From the NCBI GenBank assembly GCA_022606135.1, contig JABYQN010000004.1:248001-312000 (forward strand): DNA of 64,000 nt, given 5' to 3'. Source of the stretch: Fomes fomentarius. Taxonomy: Eukaryota > Basidiomycota > Agaricomycetes > Polyporales > Polyporaceae. The notes under the pieces were generated by a model. The model had not been told where the DNA came from and ran no database searches. It saw nothing but the letters and a program-made list of their open reading frames with translations. Below, one piece after another: positions 11,704 through 21,947 of the stretch. Within the stretch, counting starts at the first letter, position 1. Each line of letters begins with the position of its first letter. The position numbers were made by a program, and so were the translations under genes.

Positions 11704-12756
11704 GGTTATGAGCCCTGCGCTCTAATCAGTTGCTTCTCTGTCGACACTCTGTGCGCAAACTCTGTTCGTCGACTCTCTGCCCGTGCACTCTCCTCCACTT
11801 TCCCTATCTCTTGACTGTGCCCTCCGACACTGCTGCCAGGGGGACTTTACTGTGCTCGTGACGCAGCCCTGAGCGCTTTTTAGTAGTCGCTATCTAGTAT
11901 CTCTGTACAACCTTTGGTGCTTTCGCGGCACACGGGTTTTTCAAGTATCCTCAGCCAGGCCACGCACTTGCGCCCGCCAGCTGTTGTAGCCGGGGTGGTT
12001 ATCACCTTTGGACCGGAGGACAACCGTTCGGACCCTCCTTACTATACTCTTTTTGATACCTAGACTCGTATAGCTTTTCTTGGGCACAGTTGGCGACTTC
12101 TATCTGGATTGTTGGGAATATCGGCTTCCTGACCTTCTGGCTCACCTCAATAGGTGTTCCTCTCTACCAGATCTCGCACGTGGCAAGTCAATCATCGCGT
12201 TTTTCTCTGAACCATCGTACTGGAGCCGCCTACTACTGCCAACAGTCCTCAGCTCAGCTCCGACTCTGAAGCTGAAGTCAACGCTGAACTTGCAGAGCAT
12301 CATTCTACTGCATCAGCGTTTGATTGCTCGGAACAGCCCCATCTCTTTGATCTAGACGATCAGGTCGATCGTTATCACTACGTCTACGACGACGGAGAGC
12401 AGGAGTGGGACCAGTGCGACGTACAGCTCTGTCCCAATTGCTACAATCAACTCCCTCTTCCGTACGAACCGACCTTCCACTGGGCATATCCAGCAACTTG
12501 GCAGCAGGACACCGACCCACAACACGGAGTTCCTCTTCCCTATCTTCAGGAAGAAACTCACGCACAGCCCTCCTCATCTCGTCCTAATTTCTATCTCCGA
12601 TCGCTCTTCGGAAACTCCCCTCCTGTCGATTCAAGTCCTCTTCCTCCAGTCTACCTTCCTCCTCCTATCGTCACTGCGCCCCCTGTCGCGCCTATCACAT
12701 TCACTCTAGAATTCAAGGAGGAATATCTCGATTCTCCCCAATACCTCTTATCCATC
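11704..12756 (+). other. Copia leader with a long in-frame extension lacking an ATG
   Basis: From the stop ending at 12210 to the first Gag ATG at 12757 the Gag frame stays open for 182 codons without any ATG. The implied peptide is acidic and Pro-rich, containing YDDGEQEWDQCDVQLCPNCY and later SPPVDSSPLPPVYLPPPIV. Either the region is untranslated by chance, or Gag begins upstream through splicing or a non-ATG start. Short ATG frames exist in other phases (for example 12080-12355) and look incidental. Confidence 0.5.
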
Positions 12757-15700
12757 ATGGGAGATATCAAAGTCGACTCTATCCCTGTCCTCTCTTCGGT
12801 GAATCAGTACAACGACTGGTCTGCCAAGATGAAGGGCTATTTCATCTTCATGGACTGTTGGAGTGTTGTCAAAGGCGCTACTCGTCCTACTGAGCAAGCT
12901 GCCAAGGACAAGTGGGATAAACTTGATGGGCAAGCTCGCGGCATGATGTACATGCGTGTCGCACCAAACTTTCACTACGTTCTGGACACTCAGATTCCTG
13001 TCTCGGGTGGACAACCCAGGGACATGACTGCTGCTGAGTCCTGGGAAGCGTTACAGAACAAGTTTGGCAAGCCTAACAGTGCCCACGTCTGGGGTTTGTT
13101 CGAGTCACTCGTTGCTGAGCCTCGAATGAACGAACAGAAGCCCCTTCAGGATCAGATGATGCGTCTAATCACACGCCTGCGCGAAATTAGTAGCAACGGC
13201 GTCACGCTCTCTGACAACATGCAAGCCCTTCTCTTGATGTCCAAGATCCCGGAGTCGTACCGGTCCATGGTTTCTGCGCTTATGGCGACCACAGACCTCG
13301 ACAAGGTCACTCTCGACGACATCCAGTCGAAGACCTTGGCTGAGGAGTCCATGCGCAAGAACGGCCAGTCTGCGAACAAGGTCTCCCAGACCAAGCCGAA
13401 GCCCAAGGGTCCCTGCTCTCATTGCGGGAGTGGCTCTCATCATGAGTCCAACTGCTATCAGAAGTACCCTGAGAAGCGTCCCAAAGGCAAGGGCAAGGGT
13501 AAAGGGAAGGACAAAGACAAGGATAAGGACAAGGGGAAGAATAAGGACACTTCTCATAACCATGCGCATGTCACTACCGAGTCTGTATCATCTGTACTTG
13601 TAGCCGGTTCGTCTAACATCGCTGCTTCTTTCTACGATGAGGCTATGGCCTCGAACAGTGTGAACTGGACTGCATGGCTGATGGACTCTGGAGCCTCTCA
13701 ACATATCACTGGTGATCTCTCTGAGTTCATTGAGTACCAACCCTTCGATACGCCTGTACTGTTTAACACTGCTGGACAAGGTGATAGCAGTGTCATTCAG
13801 GCACTTGGGGAAGGAACTCTGTCTGGAGAAACCTGGTTAGACGGTCAGAAGGTAGCAATTACTCTGAACCACGTCTACTACATACCAGGCACCATTGGTC
13901 ACATCTTCTCGACTGGCTCCATTGAGCGCAATGGTTACTCCCTCTTTCAAGGGGATGGGCGCATGTGCATTTTCGACAAGCTGCCTGACGGCGCTGTCAA
14001 ATATGGTTCGACGATTCATATCAAGGGTCGTAAGATCCTGGAGGCGCGATACAACCCTTCGTCTAATTGTTATTGGACAATTATTGAGCTTCACAACAGC
14101 AAGCGCGTCCATCTCAATGTCTGTAAGTTCAAGACCTGGCACCGTCGCTTTGGTCATGCGGGCAAGGACGTTCTGCGCAACCTTCCTAAGCATACTAAGG
14201 GGGTTGATGCTGTTGATCCTGCAGACGAAGAACCGTGTGATGGATGCGCTTTTGGCAAATCCACTCGTAACCCCTTTCCACCTTCTGAGAAGCGCGCTAC
14301 TGAAGTTCTCGAGCGAGTCCATATGGACCTTGACGGACCGATGCGCACTCAGGCTATTGGAGGTTGGAAATACTTCGCCGGTTTTATTGATGACTATTCT
14401 GGTCTCGCTCGTGCTTACTTCCTTAAACACAAGTCTGACGTGATCCAAGCGTTCAAAGACTATAAGGCGTGGGCTGAGAACCAGACCGGCAAGAAGATCA
14501 AATCGATCCGCTCAGATCGAGGGGGGGAATACACATCAGACGAGTTCTCTACACTTCTTCGTTCGCACGGTATCGAGCACCAGAAGACTCTACCGGGTTC
14601 GCCTCAACAGAATGGACGTGCTGAGCGCTGGAATCGTACTATTACTGAAAAGGCTCTGTCTATGCTCCACCAAGCAGGCCTTAGTCATGGTTTCTGGCAA
14701 CTCGCTCTTGACGCAGCCGTTCATATCTACAATCGTCAACCTATGCGACGACACAAGTGGTCGTGCCCCATCACTGTTTGGGATGGTACCGTTCCGGACG
14801 TCTCTTACTTCAGAGTGTTTGGGTGCAAAGCTTTTGTCCACGTGCAGAAGGCAAAGCACGAAGGGAAACTCGACAAGAAGGCTGTCGAGATGATCTTCGT
14901 CGGGTATGAGTCTGGTTCCAAGGGGTATAGGTTTTGGAATCCAGCCAACCGCTCTATCGTCGTGTCCCGCGATGCAACATTTGACGAAGAGTCTTTCCCT
15001 GCTCGTAACTTACCTGGCAACCGTCCTTCTACCCCGGACGACAGTCCGTTCTCAGATGATCAATTGGATGATTCCTCGAACGATGACTCTGATTTGGTCA
15101 ATCCCAATGATGCAATCCCTTTCATTCCTCCCAACCTCTTCGAACCACCACAACCTGACCCTCCAGCGGATGCTGATCCCGCTCCTCCTGCAGAAGCTCC
15201 TGCTGAGCCTCCTCCTCCTCCGCAACGTCCTCCTATGCCGCCTCCTGTCGTTCCTCCTCGTCCTCCTCACAAACGTGGTCGTCACCCTCCAGTGGGAGCC
15301 AATGAACCAAGCATTGCTCGTGACCGTCCTCGTCGCGAAAAAGCTGGTATTCCCCACAAGGACAGGACTGATAACAATGTGTATGACGATCCTGCACATG
15401 CTGATAATCAGATCGACAAGGATGGCAATCTGCGCGAAGCAGAGACGATACTCGCTTTTCTAGCTGCTGCTCAGTATAAAGCTGGCTTACCTCAGTCGCA
15501 TAAGGAAGCCATGCGCTCACCTGATGCTGGGAAATGGCGCGAAGCTGAGAAGTCGGAGTTTGAGTCGCTTATGGAGAATAAGACTTGGGTTCTCGTTCCT
15601 CGTCCCAAGGGCCGGCATGTTGTCTCTAACCGCTGGGTCTATGACATCAAACATGATGGGCGGTACAAGGCTCGTCTGGTTGCAAAGGGTTTCACTCAGG

Positions 15701-16056
15701 TGTGGGGAGAGGACTACCATGAGACGTTCTCTCCAGTGGCGCGGTTTGAGTCTATCCGGTATTTACTCGCACATGCAGCGCTTGAGGACTGGGACATCGA
15801 GTCAATGGATGTCAAGACCGTGTTCCTGAATGGTGATCTAGATGAGGAGATTTATATGGAACAGCCGGAAGGCTGGGTCGTTCCTGGGAAGGAAGATCAC
15901 GTCTGTCTACTCAAAAAGGCTATCTATGGTCTTAAGCAGGCGTCGCGTCAGTGGAATGCGAAAATCCATCAATCGCTTCTAGATCTGGGATTTACACGGA
16001 CATATTCTAATGCTGGGATTTACGTATATCGGCGACAAGGGGGGATCACGTCATGA
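12757..16056 (+). CDS. Copia Gag-Pol polyprotein, Gag to mid reverse transcriptase
   Basis: 1099 residues. In order: Copia Gag domain (residues about 1-205); Lys/Asp-rich linker; CCHC zinc knuckle CSHCGSGSHHESNC at 220-233; aspartic protease WLMDSGASQH with the catalytic Asp at 310; the pre-integrase H/C zinc region (WHRRFGH...CDGCAFGK); integrase with a DDE triad at D524, D587 and E623, the last two 35 residues apart as expected; a Pro-rich spacer near 785-860; and reverse transcriptase from about 930. The frame ends at a TGA just after the six-G run, before the YVDD motif, which lies in the next frame. Functions: RNA packaging, polyprotein cleavage, cDNA synthesis and integration. Confidence 0.93.
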   Translation: MGDIKVDSIPVLSSVNQYNDWSAKMKGYFIFMDCWSVVKGATRPTEQAAKDKWDKLDGQARGMMYMRVAPNFHYVLDTQIPVSGGQPRDMTAAESWEALQNKFGKPNSAHVWGLFESLVAEPRMNEQKPLQDQMMRLITRLREISSNGVTLSDNMQALLLMSKIPESYRSMVSALMATTDLDKVTLDDIQSKTLAEESMRKNGQSANKVSQTKPKPKGPCSHCGSGSHHESNCYQKYPEKRPKGKGKGKGKDKDKDKDKGKNKDTSHNHAHVTTESVSSVLVAGSSNIAASFYDEAMASNSVNWTAWLMDSGASQHITGDLSEFIEYQPFDTPVLFNTAGQGDSSVIQALGEGTLSGETWLDGQKVAITLNHVYYIPGTIGHIFSTGSIERNGYSLFQGDGRMCIFDKLPDGAVKYGSTIHIKGRKILEARYNPSSNCYWTIIELHNSKRVHLNVCKFKTWHRRFGHAGKDVLRNLPKHTKGVDAVDPADEEPCDGCAFGKSTRNPFPPSEKRATEVLERVHMDLDGPMRTQAIGGWKYFAGFIDDYSGLARAYFLKHKSDVIQAFKDYKAWAENQTGKKIKSIRSDRGGEYTSDEFSTLLRSHGIEHQKTLPGSPQQNGRAERWNRTITEKALSMLHQAGLSHGFWQLALDAAVHIYNRQPMRRHKWSCPITVWDGTVPDVSYFRVFGCKAFVHVQKAKHEGKLDKKAVEMIFVGYESGSKGYRFWNPANRSIVVSRDATFDEESFPARNLPGNRPSTPDDSPFSDDQLDDSSNDDSDLVNPNDAIPFIPPNLFEPPQPDPPADADPAPPAEAPAEPPPPPQRPPMPPPVVPPRPPHKRGRHPPVGANEPSIARDRPRREKAGIPHKDRTDNNVYDDPAHADNQIDKDGNLREAETILAFLAAAQYKAGLPQSHKEAMRSPDAGKWREAEKSEFESLMENKTWVLVPRPKGRHVVSNRWVYDIKHDGRYKARLVAKGFTQVWGEDYHETFSPVARFESIRYLLAHAALEDWDIESMDVKTVFLNGDLDEEIYMEQPEGWVVPGKEDHVCLLKKAIYGLKQASRQWNAKIHQSLLDLGFTRTYSNAGIYVYRRQGGITS

Positions 16057-17030
16057 TTGTTGTTCTTTATGTCGACGATCTACTTCTGATGGGCGATCAG
16101 TCTAGTCACATCAAACAAGTCAAGCATTCGCTTTCTAAGCAGTACAAGATGACGGACTTGGGATCTGTACAGCGCTTCCTTGGTCTTCGCATCACTCGTG
16201 ATCGATCCACTCGTATGATCGACATCGACCAGGAAGAGTACATCCAGTCTGTTCTCGAGCGCTTTCAGATGGCTGACTGTAAACCCTCACGTACACCCCT
16301 TCCTGCTGGTGCTGTCTTGGCAAGTGCCGACGAACCAGCTTCCGATCAGTTCAGGCAACGCTACCAGAGTCTCATTGGCAGTCTTTTGTACGCCATGCTC
16401 GGAACGCGTCCTGATATCTCCTTCGCTGTCACACGGTTATCGAAGTACAATGCCAATCCCTCTGAAGCGCACATGAGTTATGCGGAGTATGTCCTGCGTT
16501 ACCTTCAAGGGACAAAGGCGTATCGCTTGCGCTACAAGGGAGCGTCTAATGACGGTCTGATTTCCTATTCGGATTCAGATTGGGCCGAAGACCGTGATGA
16601 TCGGCATTCTACCTCTGGCTTCGTCTTCTTGATGGCAGGTGGTGCTATATCGTGGGCTTCGAGGCGTCAGCCTACCATTTCGCTCTCCTCTACTGAGGCG
16701 GAATATAAAGCGGCCTCTGATACCTGTCGTCAGTTGATCTGGCTGAGGACGTTTGGCGATGAACTTGGTGATGACTTGACCAGGCCGACACCCATGTGTT
16801 TAGACAACCAGGGTTCAATTTTCCTGTCAGTCAATCCAGTAGTCGACCGGCGTACCAAGCACATAGAGATTCGCTACCACTTCATTCGTGAACAAGTGGA
16901 GTCTGGCTCTGTCGAGATTTTCTATGTTGCGACTGCGGATCAGTTGGCTGATTCTCTCACAAAGAACGTGCCTTATTCTATTTTGGCAAAGTTCGTTGAT
17001 GAGATCGGTCTTGTTTCCGTTGCATCTTGA
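16053..17030 (+). CDS. Copia Pol, C-terminal part: RT palm and RNase H
   Basis: 325 residues in the -1 frame relative to the upstream part, overlapping it by four bases. Opens at the strand that carries the RT active site (LYVDDLLLMG), continues with RFLGLRITRD and the Copia-typical SLIGSLLYAMLGTRPDISFAV, then RNase H motifs (YSDSDWAEDRDDRHSTSGFV, SLSSTEAEYKA, DNQGSI) and the C-terminal TKHIEIRYHFIRE. The ATG is probably not a natural start, since it lies inside the RT domain; the two parts would be one polyprotein in an intact element. Confidence 0.9.
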   Translation: MIVVLYVDDLLLMGDQSSHIKQVKHSLSKQYKMTDLGSVQRFLGLRITRDRSTRMIDIDQEEYIQSVLERFQMADCKPSRTPLPAGAVLASADEPASDQFRQRYQSLIGSLLYAMLGTRPDISFAVTRLSKYNANPSEAHMSYAEYVLRYLQGTKAYRLRYKGASNDGLISYSDSDWAEDRDDRHSTSGFVFLMAGGAISWASRRQPTISLSSTEAEYKAASDTCRQLIWLRTFGDELGDDLTRPTPMCLDNQGSIFLSVNPVVDRRTKHIEIRYHFIREQVESGSVEIFYVATADQLADSLTKNVPYSILAKFVDEIGLVSVAS

Positions 17031-17041
17031 ACGAGTGGGAG

Positions 17042-17595
17042 TGTTGAACTTCCGGACTACCGGCTATGCTCGGACCGGAGTTGTGTACACTTGTTTATGG
17101 TCATATGATTAGATAGGCTGTGTTCCTACTTACCATTTATGGTTTTCTTTGTTCTCCTACTGTACTTTCCCATGACCATATGGTTACTGTGCATTCCTGT
17201 GCATACCAGTGCGTTCTACACTGCACCGGACTCTTCTAGACCTTATGTCTGACTCATGCTATGACTGCATCTGACTCATACGCCGATACGGACTCTGACT
17301 CATTGTCTTATGGCTACATGTGACTGCTTTGTTTGCTGACTCATGGACTCATCCCTCATGTATATAAGCAGTCCCTTCTTCGCCTCTGCTCTTCAGTCGT
17401 TCGCTCACTGACTGAAGAGTAAGTCTCTTACATACATATGCTCTACTACTTCTTACTGACTTAGTACTTGTAGTCCCTCTCTGTTGTGACTTACAGGTAC
17501 TTCACTATGCAATATAGTCGTTCGCTCACTGACTGAAGATCCCTCTCTGTTGTGACTTACAGTCGCTCCTCGCCTTACAGGTTCAGAGTTCATCA
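17042..17595 (+). repeat. 3' LTR of the Copia element
   Basis: 554 bp, collinear with the 5' LTR without gaps; only T17334 differs from C11442 by eye. Followed by the GACCA target copy at 17596-17600. Confidence 0.95.
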
Positions 17596-19975
17596 GACCA
17601 CCTAAGTATGACTCTCATCAATGTTCAAGTTCAACGAACAAGAAACAAGGCAAGAAAAATGCGATCAAGGCCAAGGTATGATCACTCCATTTCATGTAGC
17701 CTCTGCATACTGATGACACCTTGTTTAGGATACTCATGTGGGCATGGGTTACCGACATGAGCTACGCATGTCACATGCGGCTGGTCTGCGGTATTGACCA
17801 TCCTTTGGCAGCAAGATCTTGACCACCCGACTAAGAATGGCAAACAACCGAAGATGAGGGTATACATACCAAGGTATGATTCCTCCACTTCTCTCGCCGC
17901 GCATCTAGACTGATATCGCCTTGGTTAGAACACCCGTGCGGGCATGGGCTATCGACATGGACCTAGTGTGAGTCACACGCGGCTGGTCCGCGGGGTTGAT
18001 CCTCCTCGCAGTAGCAAGACCTCGACCTTTCAAGTATGGATCTGATCAATCCTCAGCAAACGGGCAACGACGAAACATAATCTGACTGATGGCCAAGGTA
18101 TGATCACTCAGTTTAATATCGTTGTCCATATATTGATTTTGCCTTGGTTAGGCATGTGGGCATGGGTTATCGACATGGATTAGGTGCGTTGCATGCGGCT
18201 GGTCTGTGGTGTTGACCGTCCTTGCAGCAGCAAGACCTCAACCACCCAACTATGTCTCTTCAATGCTCAAGAACGGGAAACAACGAAAGAAACACGCACT
18301 ACAAGGCCAAGGCAGGATACCTCATGTTGCCATGCTTCAGTTACTCATGTAGCATTGGCTAGGCCACCCATGCGGGCATGGGTGAGCTGCATGTGGCTGG
18401 TCCGTGGTTTTGACAATACTTCCACCAACAAGATGGCTACAGTTGCAATTCTGCTACCCTGCCTATGCAAGACATACCTGGTGAGGGTCGAGATGAGGAC
18501 AACACCTCAGGTATGGTTCCTCCCAGCAGATTCATTGCCTGAAGCATTGCCTGCCCTGGTCAATCCTTCCTCAAGACTGGCGGTGGTTTGCAGTGCATAG
18601 CGAGGTGTTGATACTATTGCATACTACTCACACGCCATGCAGAGATCTACATTCAGTGCCCTGAGGTGGTCCTGGAATGTCCCTCAAGCTTGCGAGATTG
18701 GGATCATGAATAGCAAAGCCTGCCATCAAGAACCATCACAACCTGAGTACGTCCATGTTCAGGTCGATCCCTATATGCGTCACATATGTTCAACGGCTTC
18801 GGCAGATTTTTCACTGGATCATCTCCTGAGGTGGATAAGCAGCAACAACTGCTGGAGAATGACAAAACCAACAATGTTGCTATCATGAGCGAGTGAACAA
18901 AAGGCCCACGGCAGAGCACTGACCTCACAAACAAGATCTGCATTCAGACTTTGGATGGAACGGTTTCGACATCTCCTGCAACTTACCTAGCTTTCAAAGA
19001 CATGATATGTCTGCGACATCCTGGGGCCCTGATACCAATTAGGATGGCTCATGCTTTGCAAGACTGCTCAGCAGATTCGTTACAGCAACAGCGACTGACT
19101 ATCATGCATGGGACCAATAGGGACAAGGACATTCGACTTCTCAATGACATCTGTTCACCGACAGCGTGAACAGACCCTCTACTCAGTGGATAGCCTCAAC
19201 ACTGGTAGCGACCGGAACCTGCCCTCAAGGGTCTGGTGCGACTTACGCGAGGCCACAGTACTAACCTCTATACTAGGCTCATGGACAACATCTCACGACT
19301 CGGACGACATGGTGCATGCCAGTCATGGCTTGGTTGACCTACCTACCAACATCCTCAGCAGCAGCGGCGACTGGAACATTCACATCTTCAGATTCAAACA
19401 AGACCGCACCCGTCAATCATACATTGTCCGACCTGCTTGGGAGACATCTCGACCATGTGTGCACCAACATGATATGACCTTGGGTGACAGGATGACTTGG
19501 TGCGCTGTTCTTGGTAATCAGCTGGCATATTCGAGTGTTCGAAATCAAGAGCACCACGATATCGCGGAGTCCAGGCTTGGACACTCAACTGCGAAATTAA
19601 CGACCAGTAATGTCACCACCTGGAGCCATTCTCAGCAAGTGAACACTGAGATGCTGTGTATGTTCAATGCCGCGCTACCACTCAAGACATCTGACTTGCA
19701 CACTTGACCCTACTAGGTGTTGTATCATCGACCTTGGGTGCAACCGACACACCAAGTACTCGACACTCACGTGCTACTTCGTACTGACATCGCTTACCAG
19801 TACACTTTTTCGAAACTGTTGTACTAGTACTTAGTATAGTAGTAGTTATTGTGAGGACCAGCTTCGAGCCCATCATGCAACAGACCCTCGATTCAAGACA
19901 CCGGCCCCAAGGTACGGTTGACTGGACTTGTGGTCGTTCCTGGCACAGGCCTCTTCGTGGCCCTCGGGACTAGTA

Positions 19976-19992
19976 CCTGCAAGTTTTGCGGG
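19976..19992 (+). ncRNA. Conserved 3' hairpin, copy B
   Basis: Stem CCTGC / GCGGG (one U-G pair) with the loop AAGTTTT, in the shared context ACTAGTA...GGAGCCAA. Confidence 0.65.
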
Positions 19993-20185
19993 GGAGCCAA
20001 TGTGCGCTGAAATGTTTCTGTCCGGGTCCCAGGCTTCAAATCGAAGTTACTTGTACAAGACATCTACTACTTCGTTAATGGTGCTACTTGAGCTTCTACT
20101 GTCGAGTCACTACCCACCGATAGTGAACTGAACTGTGTTCAGGAGATGGAGGTTGCCATGTGAACTGAGTCAGTGCAATTGTAAT

Positions 20186-21588
20186 CACATTCAAGATATT
20201 GATTTGTTTTGCAAAGCATCATCGCAATCAGCATCAACACACGCCTAGGAGATATCTCCGCAACCAGTGCAACAAGCTTTCAATCCAGTCATTGGTGTCT
20301 CTGCTCAACCTCCAAATTCCGAATACACTGTCCTACATTGTCCAGGCTCTGCATGCAGGGCAGGCTCCTAGCTCCTCTCCGCTTAGCCAACTTTCATCCT
20401 TGCTGATGCTGGCAGAAAGAACACAGATGGAAAGAACACACAAGCATGAAGAGTGCCACTTGAATTGGTATGCATTCCATCACCGATGCTGTCACTGCTG
20501 TGCATTAGATCCGACCAGCATTTAGAAACAAGCACAGAAAAGTCCTTTGGTCATCTCTCTTTGCGTGAGAGCCTGAAGAACATTAGATCTGCAGAGGAAG
20601 GAAGTGTCTGAAAGGATGCCAAGTAACAGTGGGATGTTGATGCTGATAGCACTACAAAGCCTGCAGCCTTTCACTCTAGCATAAAGCCTATTCATGTAGA
20701 CTAAAAAGATTACCCTTTCCCAGCAAGTAAAACTTGTATCATTCTAAGTACATATCCACCAATTACAGGTTGTCTGTAAGTATAATATTCCCATTTTACT
20801 TTCATCAGTTTGTCACCTACATGAAGATGGTCCCTGCCACCCTAATTCAAATGGTGTCGACATATATCCCCTTTCACTGCACCATATATGTTTGCCTCAT
20901 GTGGAGTTGAAATTTGGTATCACGTGAGCCTTTATGTGGCCTTCCATTGAACTAGAGCTGGTAAGCAGTATTCTCATGCCATTAGTGTGCCAGACCTTTG
21001 TCACAGCATGTTGCCTCTTTTGACTGCATGGACAGCATGATTGTGGGGCTCTTTATATCCTAAGCTTTCCATGGTGGTGCATTATATGATCTCCTTGATT
21101 GGAAGTGTCTTCTGATATGCTGAGGAATTTCTCAGTCAAAGAAGCTTACTCACTCCCCTCCATTAACTTCCATACGCCATTTGTACTCGAGAGACTAATG
21201 TGATTCTACCTCAACTGATCCGTAGTCACAAGTGGATACTATTGATTAAAATACTCTAAAGAGGTCCAAGGCACCAAAAGTTGAACATACACCATCTCAA
21301 AAAGGCTAATGTCAATTGTAAAGTATATAGTAGTGAAAGGCTGGCAAATGGCTGGCAAAAGGCTAGCAAAAGACTGGCAAAAGGCTGGCAAAAGGCTGTT
21401 CATCAGCATATCCAAGCAATCATTGAAAAAGGAAATAGCTAGCTTAAGTACTTATTATTTCAGTGATTGCGACTTAAGGATCTTACCCAATTTGGAGATC
21501 TTCCGAACAATCTGGGGACATAGGAGATGTATATAAGATGCGCCATTGCTGTGAACTCGGCCAACACCACAAATTCATTCGCTGGAAG
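20186..21588. other. AT-richer intergenic DNA
   Basis: No gene seen. Base composition is clearly more AT-rich than the chitinase and kinase genes. It contains the short tandem repeat listed at 21339-21398. Confidence 0.5.
21339..21398 (+). repeat. 11-bp tandem repeat, about five copies
   Basis: Imperfect copies of GGCTGGCAAAA (variants GGCTGGCAAAT, GGCTAGCAAAA, GACTGGCAAAA). Confidence 0.85.
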
Positions 21589-21947
21589 ATGGAGATGAAT
21601 GTGCAGACAACACACGAGAACACAAAGCATGGGGGGTGAGTGTGAACATGCAGCTGCGTGCATTTGACAATAGGACATCCTGACTGAAAATTTTTACTAG
21701 AGAGGCCGAAGCAAAGTCTCGTGTCATGGAGGATGCATCTCAGGTGGCGGAGACATCTCCACATGCCACTGGAGCGACATCCAAGACAGACCTTAAAGTT
21801 GCTCATAAACTCATCCTTGAGATGGCTGCGCAACTTCACGAGGCAGAGGATCGTATCAAATGGTTGACTTTGAGGTGTAAGAGCCTTGAGGACGATATTG
21901 AGCATGGGATGACATCCTCGCCTACATTGTCTGAGTTTGAGGATTAG
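21589..21947 (+). CDS. Small coiled-coil hypothetical protein, two exons
   Basis: Exons 21589-21635 and 21701-21947 are separated by a 65-bp intron (GTGAGT...TACTAG). The phases match (47 bp, then one base completing the codon), giving 97 residues. The product has no signal peptide. Residues from about 45 to 80 (LKVAHKLILEMAAQLHEAED) form a heptad-like helix, followed by an acidic tail ending SPTLSEFED. Unrecognised; the clean splice phase and compact coiled coil argue for a real gene inside an otherwise gene-poor block. It could belong to a mobile element. Confidence 0.55.

Larger units (their letters stand above)
11150..17595 (+). mobile_element. Ty1/Copia LTR retrotransposon
   Basis: Complete element with two 554-bp LTRs, TG...CA ends, a 5-bp GACCA target duplication, Gag-Pol coding region in Copia order (Gag, zinc knuckle, protease, integrase, reverse transcriptase, RNase H) and a purine tract GAGTGGGAG immediately before the 3' LTR. 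The sequence GGTTATGAGCCC directly after the 5' LTR is in the primer-binding position, but I cannot name the tRNA. By eye the LTRs differ at one base (C at 11442, T at 17334), so insertion is recent. The coding region is split by a frame change at the G run near 16041. The element replicates through RNA; a transcript start is expected near the LTR TATA box. Confidence 0.95.
9640..20185 (+). repeat. Multi-copy transcription-unit-like repeat, copy B (split by a retrotransposon)
   Basis: Upstream block 9640-10630 matches 42140-43110 (copy D), and its proximal 360 bp matches copy A in inverted orientation, so A and B sit head to head. TATA box at 10632; first unit with exon-like core near 10841, second near 11059. 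A Copia element sits at 11150-17595 with a 5-bp target duplication. After it, unit cores occur near 17740, 17940, 18158 and 18372 (spacing 200-218 bp), then the 3' domain from about 18440 with the hairpin at 19976-19992. The ATG seen in the leader of copies A, C and D is CTG here. Shared sequence with copy C runs on to about 20185. Confidence 0.7.

Noticed and set aside
16035..16060. Programmed -1 frameshift in the Copia element
   Set aside because: The split falls inside the RT domain and the codons at the G run do not make a standard slippery heptamer; mutation or error is simpler.
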